From positions 32,897 through 96,896 of the forward strand of contig NZ_FQYT01000010.1 of assembly GCF_900141895.1 (NCBI RefSeq): a stretch of 64,000 bases of DNA, in the 5' to 3' direction. This document shows, in pieces, positions 1 through 9,040 of the stretch; position 1 is the stretch's first letter; each line of letters begins with the position of its first letter. A program made the translations under genes and the position numbers. The DNA is from Parasporobacterium paucivorans DSM 15970. GTDB taxonomy: Bacteria; Bacillota; Clostridia; Lachnospirales; Lachnospiraceae. Below the pieces are notes generated by a model. It had not been told where the DNA came from. It saw only the letters and a list, made by a program, of their open reading frames with translations, and searched no databases.

Positions 1-1
1 C

Positions 2-133
2 ATGGATGGACTGATTCTGGATGCCGTGGTGGAAATGGTCTATACATTCATGACAGCAGGGGCAATTGCAATGGCGATTTTCATAGTGGATTCGGTTTTT
101 AAAGTCATCAAAGTCAAGTGGCCGGGAATGTAA
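2..133 (+). CDS. 3' end of a membrane protein gene, or a complete 43-aa small membrane protein
   Basis: An open frame runs from the window edge to a TAA at 131-133. The first in-frame ATG is at position 2, so this is either the tail of a longer gene cut by the window or a complete 43-residue protein; the upstream ribosome site is outside the window. The product has one strongly hydrophobic stretch (about residues 13-36, rich in Ala, Ile, Met, Val) followed by a basic tail (KVIKVKW), as expected for one membrane helix with a cytoplasmic basic end. I do not recognise the family. Confidence 0.45.
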   Translation: MDGLILDAVVEMVYTFMTAGAIAMAIFIVDSVFKVIKVKWPGM

Positions 134-145
134 CAGATTCCGAAC

Positions 146-174
146 TTGAAATAGATGTCTGATTGGTATATAAT
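146..174 (+). promoter_or_regulatory. sigma-A-type promoter of gltX
   Basis: TTGAAA (146-151) and TATAAT (169-174) are separated by exactly 17 bases, with the gltX start 40 bases downstream of the -10 box. Confidence 0.65.
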
Positions 175-213
175 ACATAAGATTTTTCGAATATTCAGAA
201 AGAGGCGTAAAGA

Positions 214-1674
214 ATGGATAAAAAGATAAGAACCAGATTTGCACCAAGTCCCACAGGGAAGATGCATGTCGGAAATTTAAGGACGGCCTTATATGAATAT
301 CTCATTGCCAAGCATGAAGGCGGAGATTTCATACTCAGGATTGAAGATACAGACCAGGAGCGCTATGTGGAAGGCGCATTGGAGATTATTTATAATACAT
401 TGTCATTGGCCGGTCTTGAACACGATGAGGGACCGGATAAGGACGGGGGGAGTGGCCCCTATGTTCAGAGTGAGAGGCAGGCAACCGGCATGTACATGGA
501 GTATGCCAAGATGCTTGTGGAAAAGGGAGAGGCATACTATTGCTTCTGTGACCGTGAAAGACTGGACAGCCTTAAACAGGTCATTGAAGGCAAGGAGATA
601 TCCATTTATGATAAACACTGCCTGGGACTTACCAAAGAAGAAGCTGCGTCAAACCTGGACAAAGGGATTCCATTCGTCATCAGGCAGAACAATCCGAGAG
701 AGGGCCAGACTACATTTGTAGATGAGATATACGGAGAGATTTCCGTGGACAATTCCGAACTGGATGATATGGTCCTTATGAAATCGGATGGCTATCCCAC
801 ATATAATTTTGCCAATGTGGTGGATGACCACCTGATGAAGATCACCCACGTTGTAAGGGGAAACGAATATCTTTCCTCATCCCCGAAATACAACCGTCTG
901 TACGCAGCATTCGGCTGGGAAGTTCCGGTATATATTCACCTTCCGTTGATTACCGATTCAGACCACAAAAAACTGAGCAAAAGAAGCGGACATTCTTCCT
1001 TTGAAGATCTGATTGAACAGGGATTTTTAAGCGAAGCGATAGTTAATTATGTGGCCATGCTAGGCTGGAGCCCTGAGGATAACCGGGAAATTTTCTCACT
1101 GGAAGAATTGGCCAGGGATTTCAATTACCACAATATCAGTAAATCGCCGGCGGTATTTGATATAGTCAAATTAAAATGGATGAATGGCGAATATATCAAA
1201 GCTATGGACAATAAAAGATTTTATGAAATGGCAGAACCGGTTTTGAAAGAAGCCATACACAAAGACCTTGATTCGGGGAAAATTCTTGATCTGGTTAAGA
1301 CAAGAATTGAAGTACTCCCTGACATCAGAGAAATGGTGGATTTCCTAGATGATCTTCCAGATTATGATATTGAAATGTATACCCATAAGAAAATGAAGAC
1401 AAACCCGGAAATCGCTCTTGCGATTTTGGAGGAGCTGCTTCCTGTGCTTGAGAAACATGAGGATTACACCGTGTCAAGCCTTCACGATCTGATTATGGAC
1501 TTTATTTCAGTTAAGGGTGTTAAAAATGGAATCGTATTATGGCCCCTGCGGACAGCGGTTTCCGGCAAACAGTCGACACCGGGAGGCGCGTACGAAATAA
1601 TGGAGATTCTTGGAAAAGAAGAATCTCTGCAAAGGGTCCGGATTGGAATTGAAAAATTGAGCCAGGAAAAATAG
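214..1674 (+). CDS. gltX: glutamate--tRNA ligase
   Basis: Class I aminoacyl-tRNA synthetase that charges tRNA-Glu with glutamate in the cytoplasm. The N-terminus has the FAPSPTG signature followed by the HIGH-box variant HVGN (residues 18-21). The KMSKS-type loop is seen as KKLSKRSG near residue 255. The 486-residue length is normal for bacterial GluRS, and the C-terminal half is the helical anticodon-binding domain. An AGAGG-like ribosome site precedes the ATG. The stop codon is one base before the start of the helicase gene, so the two are probably cotranscribed. The genome also has glnS (39269), so this enzyme need not misacylate tRNA-Gln; that is inference. Confidence 0.97.
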   Translation: MDKKIRTRFAPSPTGKMHVGNLRTALYEYLIAKHEGGDFILRIEDTDQERYVEGALEIIYNTLSLAGLEHDEGPDKDGGSGPYVQSERQATGMYMEYAKMLVEKGEAYYCFCDRERLDSLKQVIEGKEISIYDKHCLGLTKEEAASNLDKGIPFVIRQNNPREGQTTFVDEIYGEISVDNSELDDMVLMKSDGYPTYNFANVVDDHLMKITHVVRGNEYLSSSPKYNRLYAAFGWEVPVYIHLPLITDSDHKKLSKRSGHSSFEDLIEQGFLSEAIVNYVAMLGWSPEDNREIFSLEELARDFNYHNISKSPAVFDIVKLKWMNGEYIKAMDNKRFYEMAEPVLKEAIHKDLDSGKILDLVKTRIEVLPDIREMVDFLDDLPDYDIEMYTHKKMKTNPEIALAILEELLPVLEKHEDYTVSSLHDLIMDFISVKGVKNGIVLWPLRTAVSGKQSTPGGAYEIMEILGKEESLQRVRIGIEKLSQEK

Positions 1675-1675
1675 C

Positions 1676-3670
1676 ATGAATCTAAATCAATCGCAGACTC
1701 TCGCAGTCAGCCATAACACCGGGCCTATGCTGGTAGCAGCAGGGCCCGGTTCAGGTAAGACATCTGTCATTACTGCCAGGATCCAGAATTTAATAGAAAG
1801 GTACGGCCTCAATCCATCCAATATTCTTGTGATCACATTCACGAGGGCGGCAGCAGACCAGATGAAGGACCGATTCCGAAAAATCACGGACGGCCTGTAC
1901 CCGGCGGTCACATTCGGAACCTTTCATGCCATTTATTTTAATATCATAAAGCATGCGTATAACTTTTCGTCTGCCAATATTCTGCAGGAAGAGCAGAAAA
2001 AACAGTATTTGAGAGAAATCATCATTCAGCAGGGAATAGAGACAGAAGATGAAAACGATTTGATTTCCAGTATTATTTCAGAAATCAGCCTCATCAAAGG
2101 TGAAAGAATCAGCCTGGATCATTATTATTCTCAAAGCTGTTCCGATGATGTGTTCAGAAAAATTTACGGCGAGTATGAGAGCCAGCTTCAATCCATTAAT
2201 CGGATTGATTTCGATGATATTCTGCTGATATGTTATGAATTGTTAAAGGAAAGGAAAGACATCCTGGCAATTTGGCAGAAAAAATACACATATATCCTTA
2301 TAGACGAGTTTCAGGACATCAATAAAATCCAATATGATATCATCAAGATGATAGCATCCGGAAACGACAATATATTTGCAGTGGGTGATGATGACCAGTC
2401 TGTTTATCGGTTCAGAGGCTCAAAGCCTGAAATTATGCTGAATTTCGGTAAAGATTACCCGGATGCAAAAAAGGTTTTTCTGGATATCAATTACCGTTCA
2501 CTGAAAAGGATCGTAAAAGCATCTCTGAATCTGATTAAAAATAACAGGTCCAGGTATGAGAAACAGATTATAGCCGTCAGGGAAGAGGGAGGCTATATTG
2601 ATATACGGAATTTTCCGGGGCAGAAGGAAGAAAATCTCTTCATTACGGAAAAAATCCGGAAGTACATGGAAGATGGCATGGAACCTGGACAGATCGCTGT
2701 ATTATACCGGACCAATATCGGTGCAGGAAAGCTCATTGAAAAGCTTATGGAATATAACATCCCTTTCTATGTCAAGGACACGCTTCCAAATCTATTCAGA
2801 CACTGGATATCCCAGAGTATGATTGCCTATATCAGACTTGCACTTGGAGACAGAAGCAGGGAAATGTTCCTGAAAATCATTAACAGGCCGAATCGTTTCG
2901 TATCCAGAGCGATTCTGAATGAAAAAATCATATCATTTGCTGGTTTGAAAAATTCTTATTCTGATAAGATCTGGATGCAGGATCGGATTGAAAAACTGGA
3001 GCGGGATCTGCAGATGCTTTCTGGAATGAATCCGTTTTCTGCAATAAACTACATCAGGAAGGGTATCGGATACGATGAATACCTCCGGGAATATGCCGCA
3101 CAAAGGCGTATCAACGAAGAGGAATTGTTTGATGTGCTGGAAGAAATTCAAGAGGGCGCCAAGGAATTTAATACCTTTGATGCCTGGTTTGAACATATAA
3201 GGAAATATTCGGAAGAACTTTTAAAAAAGCAGGGGAATTCCAGGGAAAAAAAGAATTATGTCCAGATTTCGACCATGCATTCTGCCAAAGGGCTCGAATT
3301 CGAGGCTGTTTTCATTCCAGATGCAGTAGAGGGGATTACTCCGTACCGAAAAGCTGTCTCGGAGGAGGAATTGGAAGAGGAAAGGAGACTGTTTTATGTA
3401 GCTGTCACCAGGACAAAGGACTGCCTTCATATTTACTCGCCGAAAGAGATCCATAACAAAGAAATGAAGGTTTCCCGGTTTGTAGGGGAAATGATCTGCG
3501 ATTTTGCAGAACTTATACCTGGAAGATATATAATACATGCCAAGTACGGCGAAGGAATTATTGAGCAATATTCAGAAGGAAAATTGAAGGTACAGTTTCC
3601 CGGCTTGCAAAAACCCCTTCTGTTTGACGCAAAATATGCAGTTTCAAATAATATAATACGAATAAAATAA
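1676..3670 (+). CDS. ATP-dependent DNA helicase, UvrD/PcrA/Rep superfamily 1A
   Basis: A 664-residue SF1A 3'-5' helicase acting on DNA in repair or replication restart. Visible motifs: Walker A GPGSGKTS (about residues 23-30), motif Ia TFTRAAA, motif II DEFQDIN, motif III GDDDQSVYRFRG, motif V MHSAKGLEF and motif VI VAVTRTKD. The protein is shorter than PcrA (about 720-740 residues), but its last 45 residues (HAKYGEGII then a beta-rich stretch) resemble the small Tudor-like domain at the PcrA C-terminus. The ATG lies one base after the gltX stop, so expression probably depends on the gltX promoter. It could be pcrA itself or a shorter paralogue; the sequence alone does not decide. Confidence 0.9.
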   Translation: MNLNQSQTLAVSHNTGPMLVAAGPGSGKTSVITARIQNLIERYGLNPSNILVITFTRAAADQMKDRFRKITDGLYPAVTFGTFHAIYFNIIKHAYNFSSANILQEEQKKQYLREIIIQQGIETEDENDLISSIISEISLIKGERISLDHYYSQSCSDDVFRKIYGEYESQLQSINRIDFDDILLICYELLKERKDILAIWQKKYTYILIDEFQDINKIQYDIIKMIASGNDNIFAVGDDDQSVYRFRGSKPEIMLNFGKDYPDAKKVFLDINYRSLKRIVKASLNLIKNNRSRYEKQIIAVREEGGYIDIRNFPGQKEENLFITEKIRKYMEDGMEPGQIAVLYRTNIGAGKLIEKLMEYNIPFYVKDTLPNLFRHWISQSMIAYIRLALGDRSREMFLKIINRPNRFVSRAILNEKIISFAGLKNSYSDKIWMQDRIEKLERDLQMLSGMNPFSAINYIRKGIGYDEYLREYAAQRRINEEELFDVLEEIQEGAKEFNTFDAWFEHIRKYSEELLKKQGNSREKKNYVQISTMHSAKGLEFEAVFIPDAVEGITPYRKAVSEEELEEERRLFYVAVTRTKDCLHIYSPKEIHNKEMKVSRFVGEMICDFAELIPGRYIIHAKYGEGIIEQYSEGKLKVQFPGLQKPLLFDAKYAVSNNIIRIK

Positions 3671-3673
3671 AAA

Positions 3674-3698
3674 CGGACGGCACCTGGGGTGCCGTCCG
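3674..3698 (-). terminator. intrinsic terminator of the cobO-DUF1292 transcript
   Basis: A perfect 11-bp stem (CGGACGGCACC with its complement) closes a 3-base loop. On the minus strand it is followed by TTTTTATTTTATT, 11 bases after the DUF1292 stop. On the plus strand it has no T run, though it may still slow polymerase leaving the helicase gene. Confidence 0.85.
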
Positions 3699-3708
3699 AA
3701 AATATTTG

Positions 3709-4056
3709 CTATTCTTCTTCGTCTGTATCTTCGTCCATTTCATCGTATTCCATTTCGTCAAGCATCTCATCGAAAGCATCGGCAACGATTTCATATTCCT
3801 CATCATCCTCGATATTGGATAATTTGGGCTCTCCATCTTCTGTTTCCTCATATCTGTAGAGGAATACTTCGCCATCTTCGTCATCTGCTTCTGCCAGTGG
3901 AACAAGAGCAATATATTCTTTTTCTCCGGCAGGGAAAATTGACAAAACGCCACATTCGACATCGGTACCATCATCCAGAGAGAGGGTTAACGTAGTTTCA
4001 AATTCTTCATCACAACCGCATCCGCAGTCGCATCCGCAATTCTTATCTTTATCCAT
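3709..4056 (-). CDS. DUF1292 (YrzB-like) acidic protein with Cys-rich N-terminus
   Basis: A 115-residue acidic protein of the DUF1292 family, common in Firmicutes and without a known function. The core contains the family pattern of a short beta-rich region (ETTLTLSLDDG, then EYIALVPL and FLYRYEE) and ends in a run of Asp and Glu. The N-terminus carries an unusual CGCDCGCGCD cluster, which could bind metal (inference). I chose the ATG at 4056 because AAAGGAG sits 5 bases upstream on the minus strand; a start seven codons earlier has no ribosome site. It follows cobO by 54 bases on the same strand, so the two may be cotranscribed. Confidence 0.85.
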   Translation of the reverse strand: MDKDKNCGCDCGCGCDEEFETTLTLSLDDGTDVECGVLSIFPAGEKEYIALVPLAEADDEDGEVFLYRYEETEDGEPKLSNIEDDEEYEIVADAFDEMLDEMEYDEMDEDTDEEE

Positions 4057-4110
4057 TAGGTCTCCTTTTCGTTTCAAAATATTTATATACTGACTTTATC
4101 AGAATATCAC

Positions 4111-4638
4111 TTATATTTCAATACCTTTTCTTGCAGGAATTCCCATGTCGAATGGATGCTTGATTTTTTTGATTTCCGAAACATAATCGGCCAGCTCAAT
4201 CAAGGCGTCGGAGGGATTGCGGCCTGTCATGACAACCTCCAGCCCGGGATGTCTGTTTCTCAGCAGGCCCAGCAGCAGCTCGTCATCCACAAAGCCATGG
4301 TTGTTCGTAGCGATGATTTCATCCATGATCAGCAAATCATATTCTTCTGTGTTCGCTTTTTCGAAAGAATCTATAAGCAGATTGGTATACGCGATTTTAG
4401 CCTCCTTTTTCGTTTCCTCGGACATTTTAAAAGTGAACCCGTAATCTTTGTCGAAAGGCATAATAAATACATTCGGAATCTGATTGAGTATACTGAGTTC
4501 GCCAGACTTGTTGTTTTTTAAAAAACGTGCAACCAGGACCCTCAGTCCACTTCCGGCTGCCCGTACACATAATCCGATGGAGGCAGTGGTCTTTCCTTTT
4601 CCGTTTCCGCAGTATATATGAATCAATCCTTTGTTCAT
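4111..4638 (-). CDS. cobO: cob(I)yrinic acid a,c-diamide adenosyltransferase
   Basis: A CobO/CobA/BtuR-type corrinoid adenosyltransferase: it transfers the adenosyl group of ATP to cob(I)alamin-type corrinoids, giving the coenzyme form of B12. The 175-residue length is right for the family. The N-terminus has the characteristic P-loop GNGKGKTT (residues 11-18), followed by the family stretch RVLVARFLK and the downstream LIMDEI and VMTGRNPS motifs. A TAGGAG ribosome site precedes the ATG. No other cobalamin gene lies nearby, so it may serve corrinoid salvage; that is inference. Confidence 0.93.
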   Translation of the reverse strand: MNKGLIHIYCGNGKGKTTASIGLCVRAAGSGLRVLVARFLKNNKSGELSILNQIPNVFIMPFDKDYGFTFKMSEETKKEAKIAYTNLLIDSFEKANTEEYDLLIMDEIIATNNHGFVDDELLLGLLRNRHPGLEVVMTGRNPSDALIELADYVSEIKKIKHPFDMGIPARKGIEI

Positions 4639-4729
4639 AAAATTTTCTCCTATAAATATGGTTTTAATTATATTTTACCCCTTTTAATAATTTTGACAAG
4701 CTTTTTACACAAGTAAAGCTAAAAAAACA

Positions 4730-4757
4730 TTGACTTTACGCCAAAATGCTTTAAAAT
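4730..4757 (+). promoter_or_regulatory. promoter of the repeat-protein gene
   Basis: TTGACT (4730-4735) and TAAAAT (4752-4757) are 16 bases apart. A GAAAGGAG ribosome site follows at 4781-4788, before a GTG start. Confidence 0.6.
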
Positions 4758-4795
4758 ATCACTATATAGCTTCAAATTTAGAAAGGAGTAATTGA

Positions 4796-5710
4796 GTGGT
4801 TACAGGGAATGCTGGAGACGGCCGTAGTAAAGACAATGATAACAGGAATATGGAAGAGAGGAAAGATTACAGGAATAATAACAACTCATATAACAGAAAC
4901 CCCGGATCAGCGGATGGAAAACCCGGAGAGTACAAAAAACCGGATTATCGCAAACCGGATGGTCAGAAAACAGACTACCATAAACCTGATGGACAAAGGA
5001 CGCCATACCAGAGGAATGACGGACCAAGAACCGATGGACAGAGGCCGCCGTATCAAAGAAATGACGGACCAAGGACCGACGGACAGAGGCCGACGTATCA
5101 GAGGAACGATGGACCAAGAACCGACGGACAGAGACCGCCGTATCAGAGGAACGACGGACCGAGGACTGACGGACAGAGACCGCCGTATCAGAGGAACGAC
5201 GGACCAAGAACCGACGGACAGAGACCGCCGTATCAGAGGAACGACGGACCAAGAACCGACGGACAGAGACCGCCATACCAGAGGAACGACGGACCGAGGA
5301 CTGACGGGCAGAGACCGCCATATCAAAGGCCAGATGGTCAGAGACCGCCATATCAGAAACCGGATGGTCAAAGATCGGATTATCAGAGATCAGACTATCG
5401 GAAAAAAAGCTACGGGAATCCTTACGATAAAGATAAGGATAGCGATTACGGCAATTCCAAGGATAACAGATCAAAGACACCTGCAACAAAGGATACAAAA
5501 AGCAAAGAACAGCAGATTGCCAAAATGGACATTATAACAAGGCTCGAGAAGGAAAAAAAGGCTGTCCAGAAGAAAAAAACTGATAATTATCGTAAGGATG
5601 TCAAAAGTGTTAAACCTCAGGTAAAGCCTAAGCGGGTTAACAATATTGATTGGAACAAGCAATATGAGAATGACTCATTCGACGATGATGATTTAGATAT
5701 ATATTTATAA
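4796..5710 (+). CDS. disordered, basic tandem-repeat protein of unknown function
   Basis: A 304-residue protein that I do not recognise. It starts at GTG 4796, seven bases after AAGGAG. It has no signal peptide and no membrane segment. About residues 45-200 are low complexity: 10-residue units of the type Y-x-K/R-P-D-G-Q-R-x-x flank seven copies of a 15-residue unit (YQRNDGPRT plus DGQRPP). The composition (Arg, Gln, Asp, Pro, Gly, Asn; almost no hydrophobics) predicts disorder. The C-terminal 100 residues are different: a Lys-rich part with a helical stretch (ITRLEKEKKAVQKKK), then NIDWNKQYEN and an acidic end DDDDLDIYL, which look like the conserved part. Nucleic-acid binding would fit the basic charge but is only a guess. 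Confidence 0.75.
   Translation: MVTGNAGDGRSKDNDNRNMEERKDYRNNNNSYNRNPGSADGKPGEYKKPDYRKPDGQKTDYHKPDGQRTPYQRNDGPRTDGQRPPYQRNDGPRTDGQRPTYQRNDGPRTDGQRPPYQRNDGPRTDGQRPPYQRNDGPRTDGQRPPYQRNDGPRTDGQRPPYQRNDGPRTDGQRPPYQRPDGQRPPYQKPDGQRSDYQRSDYRKKSYGNPYDKDKDSDYGNSKDNRSKTPATKDTKSKEQQIAKMDIITRLEKEKKAVQKKKTDNYRKDVKSVKPQVKPKRVNNIDWNKQYENDSFDDDDLDIYL
5006..5320 (+). repeat. seven tandem copies of a 45-bp coding repeat
   Basis: Seven head-to-tail 45-bp units encode the 15-residue repeat of the preceding entry. Copies 3 to 7 differ from one another at only a few silent positions, while copies 1 and 2 are more diverged, which suggests expansion by slippage or unequal exchange. Shorter 30-bp relatives flank the array on both sides. 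Confidence 0.9.
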
Positions 5711-5716
5711 AAACTG

Positions 5717-5743
5717 GAGCTGGGTTAAATCCCCGGCTCTTTT
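5717..5743 (+). terminator. short intrinsic terminator after the repeat-protein gene
   Basis: GAGCTGGG pairs with CCCGGCTC across a 7-8 base loop (8 bp including one G-T), followed by TTTT. The 3' end touches the ribosome site of the next gene, so read-through is likely. Confidence 0.6.
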
Positions 5744-5756
5744 GAGGAGAATGGCC

Positions 5757-6968
5757 ATGATTCAAAAACTGGAAGATTATGGACAGCAGCATTTGCTGAG
5801 GTTTTACGAGGAACTAGGGAAGGAGCAGAAGGAAAAGCTCCTGAAACAGATTGAAGAGATAGATTTTGGGATTCTGTCATTGGTAAAAAGTAATTCCGAA
5901 CATAAAAAAGGGAAAATAGAGCCAATCGAGGCACTGAAAATAGATGAAATAGCACCAAACAGGGTGAAGTATTATCAGACCGGTTTACACACTATCCAGG
6001 AAGGCAGAGTGGCATGTGTGCTTCTTGCAGGGGGGCAGGGAACAAGGCTGGGATTTGATAAGCCCAAGGGAACCCTGAACGTGGGCATTGACAGAGAACT
6101 GTACCTCTTTGAGATCCTTATAGAGAACCTTATGGAGACAGTAAGGGCCACCGGAGGAACCTGGATTCATCTTTTTGTCATGACAAGCGATATAAATAAT
6201 GATGATACTGTTTCTTTCTTTGAAGAAAATGAATATTTTGGCTACAACAGGGATTACGTGACCTTCTTTATACAGGAGATGACACCTGCTGTAGATTTTG
6301 AAGGGAAAATCTACCTGGAGGAAAAGGGAAAAATTGCCGTTTCACCGAATGGAAATGGAGGATGGTTCACTTCTCTGAAAAAATATGGAATACTTGACCG
6401 GAAAGAGTGTTCCGGCATAGAATGGCTGAACGTTTTTTCGGTAGATAATGTTTTACAGAAAATGGCAGATCCGTATTTTGTGGGAGCGACCGTTGAATCC
6501 GGTTACCCCTGCGGCTCCAAGGTTATAAAGAAAGCATATCCGGACGAAAAGGTCGGGGTCATGTGCAAGGAAAACGGTAAGCCCTCTATCGTGGAATACT
6601 ATGAATTGACGCCTGAAATGATTTCCGAAAAAGATCCTTCCGGAAATCCAGCCTATAATTACGGAGTTATCCTTAATTATTTATTCCGGCTGAAGGACCT
6701 TGATGATAAGGTGAACAAAAATCTTCCGGTTCATATTGTTGAAAAAAAGATTCCTTACATAGATGAGAGTGGAACACAGGTAAGACCTGATGTGCCTAAT
6801 GGCTATAAATTCGAGACTCTGGTACTGGACATGATCAACCTGATGGATGACTGTCTTGTGTATGAGGTTGTCAGGGAAGAGGAATTTGCACCGATTAAGA
6901 ATAAAGAGGGTCAGGACTCCCTTGATACAGCCAGGAAAATGTTGATCCAAAATGGCAAAAACATTTAA
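5757..6968 (+). CDS. UDPGP-family uridylyltransferase (UDP-sugar pyrophosphorylase)
   Basis: A 403-residue nucleotidyltransferase of the eukaryotic-type UDPGP family, which makes a UDP-sugar and pyrophosphate from UTP and a sugar 1-phosphate. The nucleotide-binding signature LAGGQGTRLGFDKPKG (residues 90-105) matches UDP-N-acetylhexosamine pyrophosphorylases, and further family motifs follow (FVMTSDIN, PNGNGG, YPCGSKV). I start at ATG 5757, six bases after GAGGAGA; the ATG at 5751 is too close to that site. GlmU does this job with GlcNAc-1-P in most bacteria, so the substrate here (GlcNAc, GalNAc or glucose 1-phosphate) cannot be told from sequence. The gene sits between the repeat-protein gene and argS. 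Confidence 0.88.
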   Translation: MIQKLEDYGQQHLLRFYEELGKEQKEKLLKQIEEIDFGILSLVKSNSEHKKGKIEPIEALKIDEIAPNRVKYYQTGLHTIQEGRVACVLLAGGQGTRLGFDKPKGTLNVGIDRELYLFEILIENLMETVRATGGTWIHLFVMTSDINNDDTVSFFEENEYFGYNRDYVTFFIQEMTPAVDFEGKIYLEEKGKIAVSPNGNGGWFTSLKKYGILDRKECSGIEWLNVFSVDNVLQKMADPYFVGATVESGYPCGSKVIKKAYPDEKVGVMCKENGKPSIVEYYELTPEMISEKDPSGNPAYNYGVILNYLFRLKDLDDKVNKNLPVHIVEKKIPYIDESGTQVRPDVPNGYKFETLVLDMINLMDDCLVYEVVREEEFAPIKNKEGQDSLDTARKMLIQNGKNI

Positions 6969-6991
6969 AGGGATTCGGAACGGAGTAAGAA

Positions 6992-8764
6992 ATGAAAAAA
7001 ATTATAGATTTACTGGAAGAAAAGATATCGAAGGCCTTTGAAGAAAGCGGATATGACAGCAAATATGCTGGAGTAACGATTTCCAACAGACCTGACTTAT
7101 GTGAATACCAATGCAACGGGTCGATGCCAGCTGCGAAACAATACAAAAAAGCCCCCTTTGAAATCGCATCCAGTGTTGTTGAAAAGCTGACGGATAAGAC
7201 GGTTTTCAAAGAAATCAATGTGGTGAATCCGGGCTTTATCAATATTATTCTTCATGAAGGCTTTGTTTCAGAATATGTCAATTCCATGAAGGATGAACCC
7301 GACAGAGGAATGGACAAAAGCGAGGAAAAGCTTAAGATAATTATTGATTATGGCGGAGCTAACATTGCAAAACCCCTGCATGTCGGACATCTTCGCTCCG
7401 CCATTATCGGTGAAAGCATTAAAAGGATCTGCAAATTCATGGGACACGATGTCATTGGGGATGTGCATCTTGGTGATTGGGGCTTGCAGATGGGACTTAT
7501 AATTACGGAACTTAAGGAAAGGCAACCTAAGCTCCCGTATTTTGACGAGAATTTCGAAGGGGAATATCCTCAGGAAGCACCCTTTACCATTGGGGAGCTG
7601 GAGGAAATCTATCCGGCTGCCAACGCGAAATCAAAGACGGATGAAACCTTTAAGGATGCTGCCAGAGTAGCCACCTATGAACTGCAGAGTGGACGAAGGG
7701 GATATTTTGCCCTCTGGCGTCACATCCTGAATGTGTCGGTTGCTGATCTGAAAGTGAATTATGACAATCTGGATGTTCATTTTGAAGAATGGAAAAAGGA
7801 AAGCGATGCGCAGCCGTATATTCCCGAAATGGTGGAGTATATGAAAAGGGAAGGGTATACCAGAGTGAGCGACGGTGCACTCGTGGTGGATGTCAAAGAA
7901 GAGACAGACAACAAGGAAATTCCTCCTTGCATGATAATAAAATCAGATGGAGCAACACTGTACAATACCACAGATCTGGCAACGATTGTTGAAAGAAAAA
8001 AACTCTTTGATCCCAACCATATCATTTATGTTGTGGATAAAAGACAGGGTTTGTATTTCGAGCAGATTTTCAGATGCGCAAAAAAAACAAAGCTGGTGGA
8101 TGATAAGACACGCTTCACTTTTATCGGTTTTGGAACCATGAATGGGAAGGATGGCAAACCCTTCAAGACGAGGGATGGCGGCGTAATGCGGCTGGAGGAT
8201 CTTATTACCAGCATAAACGAGGCAGTTTATAATAAGATAATGGAAAACAGGGTTGAGACAGAAGAGGAGGCCAGGCGGGTGGCAGAGATTGTCGGTTTGT
8301 CTGCCTTGAAATATGGTGACTTATCTAATCAGGCAACGAAGGATTACGTGTTTGACATAGACCGTTTCACATCCTTTGAGGGAAACACCGGACCTTATAT
8401 CCTTTATACTATTGTTCGAATAAAGTCCATATTGGAGAAATACAAAGAAAGATTTCCGGAATCAGCCGCTAAAGCTGCAGATATTCTGCCTGCAGAACAG
8501 ATTCAGGAAAAAAATCTTATGCTTGAACTGCTGAAATATAATGAAGTAATAGAAAGTGCCTACGAGGAGCTGGCTCCCCACAGACTCTGTGCTTATGTAT
8601 TTGATCTTGCCAATGCGTTTAATAAATTCTATCATGAGACAAACATTCTTGCGCAAGAGGATATAGAAAGACAGATGAGTTATGTCAGGCTGATAGTGCT
8701 TGTGAAAGAGATTCTGGAACAATGTATTAATCTGCTGGGTTTTGAGGCTCCTGACAGGATGTAA
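6992..8764 (+). CDS. argS: arginine--tRNA ligase
   Basis: Class I synthetase that charges tRNA-Arg. The N-terminal Add-1 domain (about residues 1-110) is followed by the catalytic core with the ArgRS-specific HIGH box, DYGGANIAKPLHVGHLRSA (HVGH about residue 132), the DVHLGDWGLQMG motif, and TRDGGVMRLEDL, which replaces the KMSKS loop. The C-terminal DALR anticodon-binding domain ends at residue 590, a normal length. A CGGAGTAAG region gives a modest ribosome site. It starts 23 bases after the uridylyltransferase stop. Confidence 0.97.
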   Translation: MKKIIDLLEEKISKAFEESGYDSKYAGVTISNRPDLCEYQCNGSMPAAKQYKKAPFEIASSVVEKLTDKTVFKEINVVNPGFINIILHEGFVSEYVNSMKDEPDRGMDKSEEKLKIIIDYGGANIAKPLHVGHLRSAIIGESIKRICKFMGHDVIGDVHLGDWGLQMGLIITELKERQPKLPYFDENFEGEYPQEAPFTIGELEEIYPAANAKSKTDETFKDAARVATYELQSGRRGYFALWRHILNVSVADLKVNYDNLDVHFEEWKKESDAQPYIPEMVEYMKREGYTRVSDGALVVDVKEETDNKEIPPCMIIKSDGATLYNTTDLATIVERKKLFDPNHIIYVVDKRQGLYFEQIFRCAKKTKLVDDKTRFTFIGFGTMNGKDGKPFKTRDGGVMRLEDLITSINEAVYNKIMENRVETEEEARRVAEIVGLSALKYGDLSNQATKDYVFDIDRFTSFEGNTGPYILYTIVRIKSILEKYKERFPESAAKAADILPAEQIQEKNLMLELLKYNEVIESAYEELAPHRLCAYVFDLANAFNKFYHETNILAQEDIERQMSYVRLIVLVKEILEQCINLLGFEAPDRM

Positions 8765-8783
8765 GTCGTATGAAGTGAAGATG

Positions 8784-8814
8784 AAAAGAGGCTGCACATT
8801 TTGCAGCCTCTTTT
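8784..8814. terminator. bidirectional terminator between argS and a small minus-strand gene
   Basis: A 13-bp perfect stem (AAAAGAGGCTGCA and its complement) with loop CATTT gives T runs in both directions. It lies between the argS stop and the stop codon of the convergent small gene. Confidence 0.88.
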
Positions 8815-8979
8815 CTATGCAAGATAATCGTAAACGGACCAGACCAAAAAAGCGATAATGGCGAGGACGATAATGGTAAATATGACTCTCTTCAAGAGCT
8901 TAATGCGTTTCTGTCTTTTGAGAATTTTTTTTCTGTTTATTTTTTCTGTTTTGTGATGGTCGACCTTCTCCTGGCTCAA
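8815..8979 (-). CDS. 54-aa single-pass membrane protein, TTG start
   Basis: On the minus strand AAAGGAGG is followed after seven bases by TTG and an open frame of 54 codons ending in TAG just before the shared terminator. The product has a basic N-terminal half (many Lys and Arg, about residues 10-31) and one hydrophobic helix (about residues 32-48, VIFTIIVLAIIAFLVW), a typical positive-inside bitopic protein. I do not recognise it; it resembles the size and shape of small FtsL/DivIC-like or stress membrane proteins, but no motif supports a function. Confidence 0.7.
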   Translation of the reverse strand: MSQEKVDHHKTEKINRKKILKRQKRIKLLKRVIFTIIVLAIIAFLVWSVYDYLA

Positions 8980-9040
8980 GTAGTTTCCTCCTTTTATATA
9001 CGATGCATTCTAAGGCAATTGTATTACAATAAGATGAAAA

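Noticed and set aside
5006..5320. Pro-Pro repeats (RPPYQ) as substrates of the PPEP-like protease
   Set aside because: Known PPEP sites need further prolines or small residues around the Pro-Pro bond (such as P at the third position after the cut), the repeat protein has no signal peptide, and Tyr-Gln follows the pair.
4800..5498. Long open frames on the minus strand and in another plus frame over the repeat array
   Set aside because: They are by-products of a 45-bp period lacking stops in several frames; none has a ribosome site, and the GTG-initiated frame has promoter, ribosome site and terminator.
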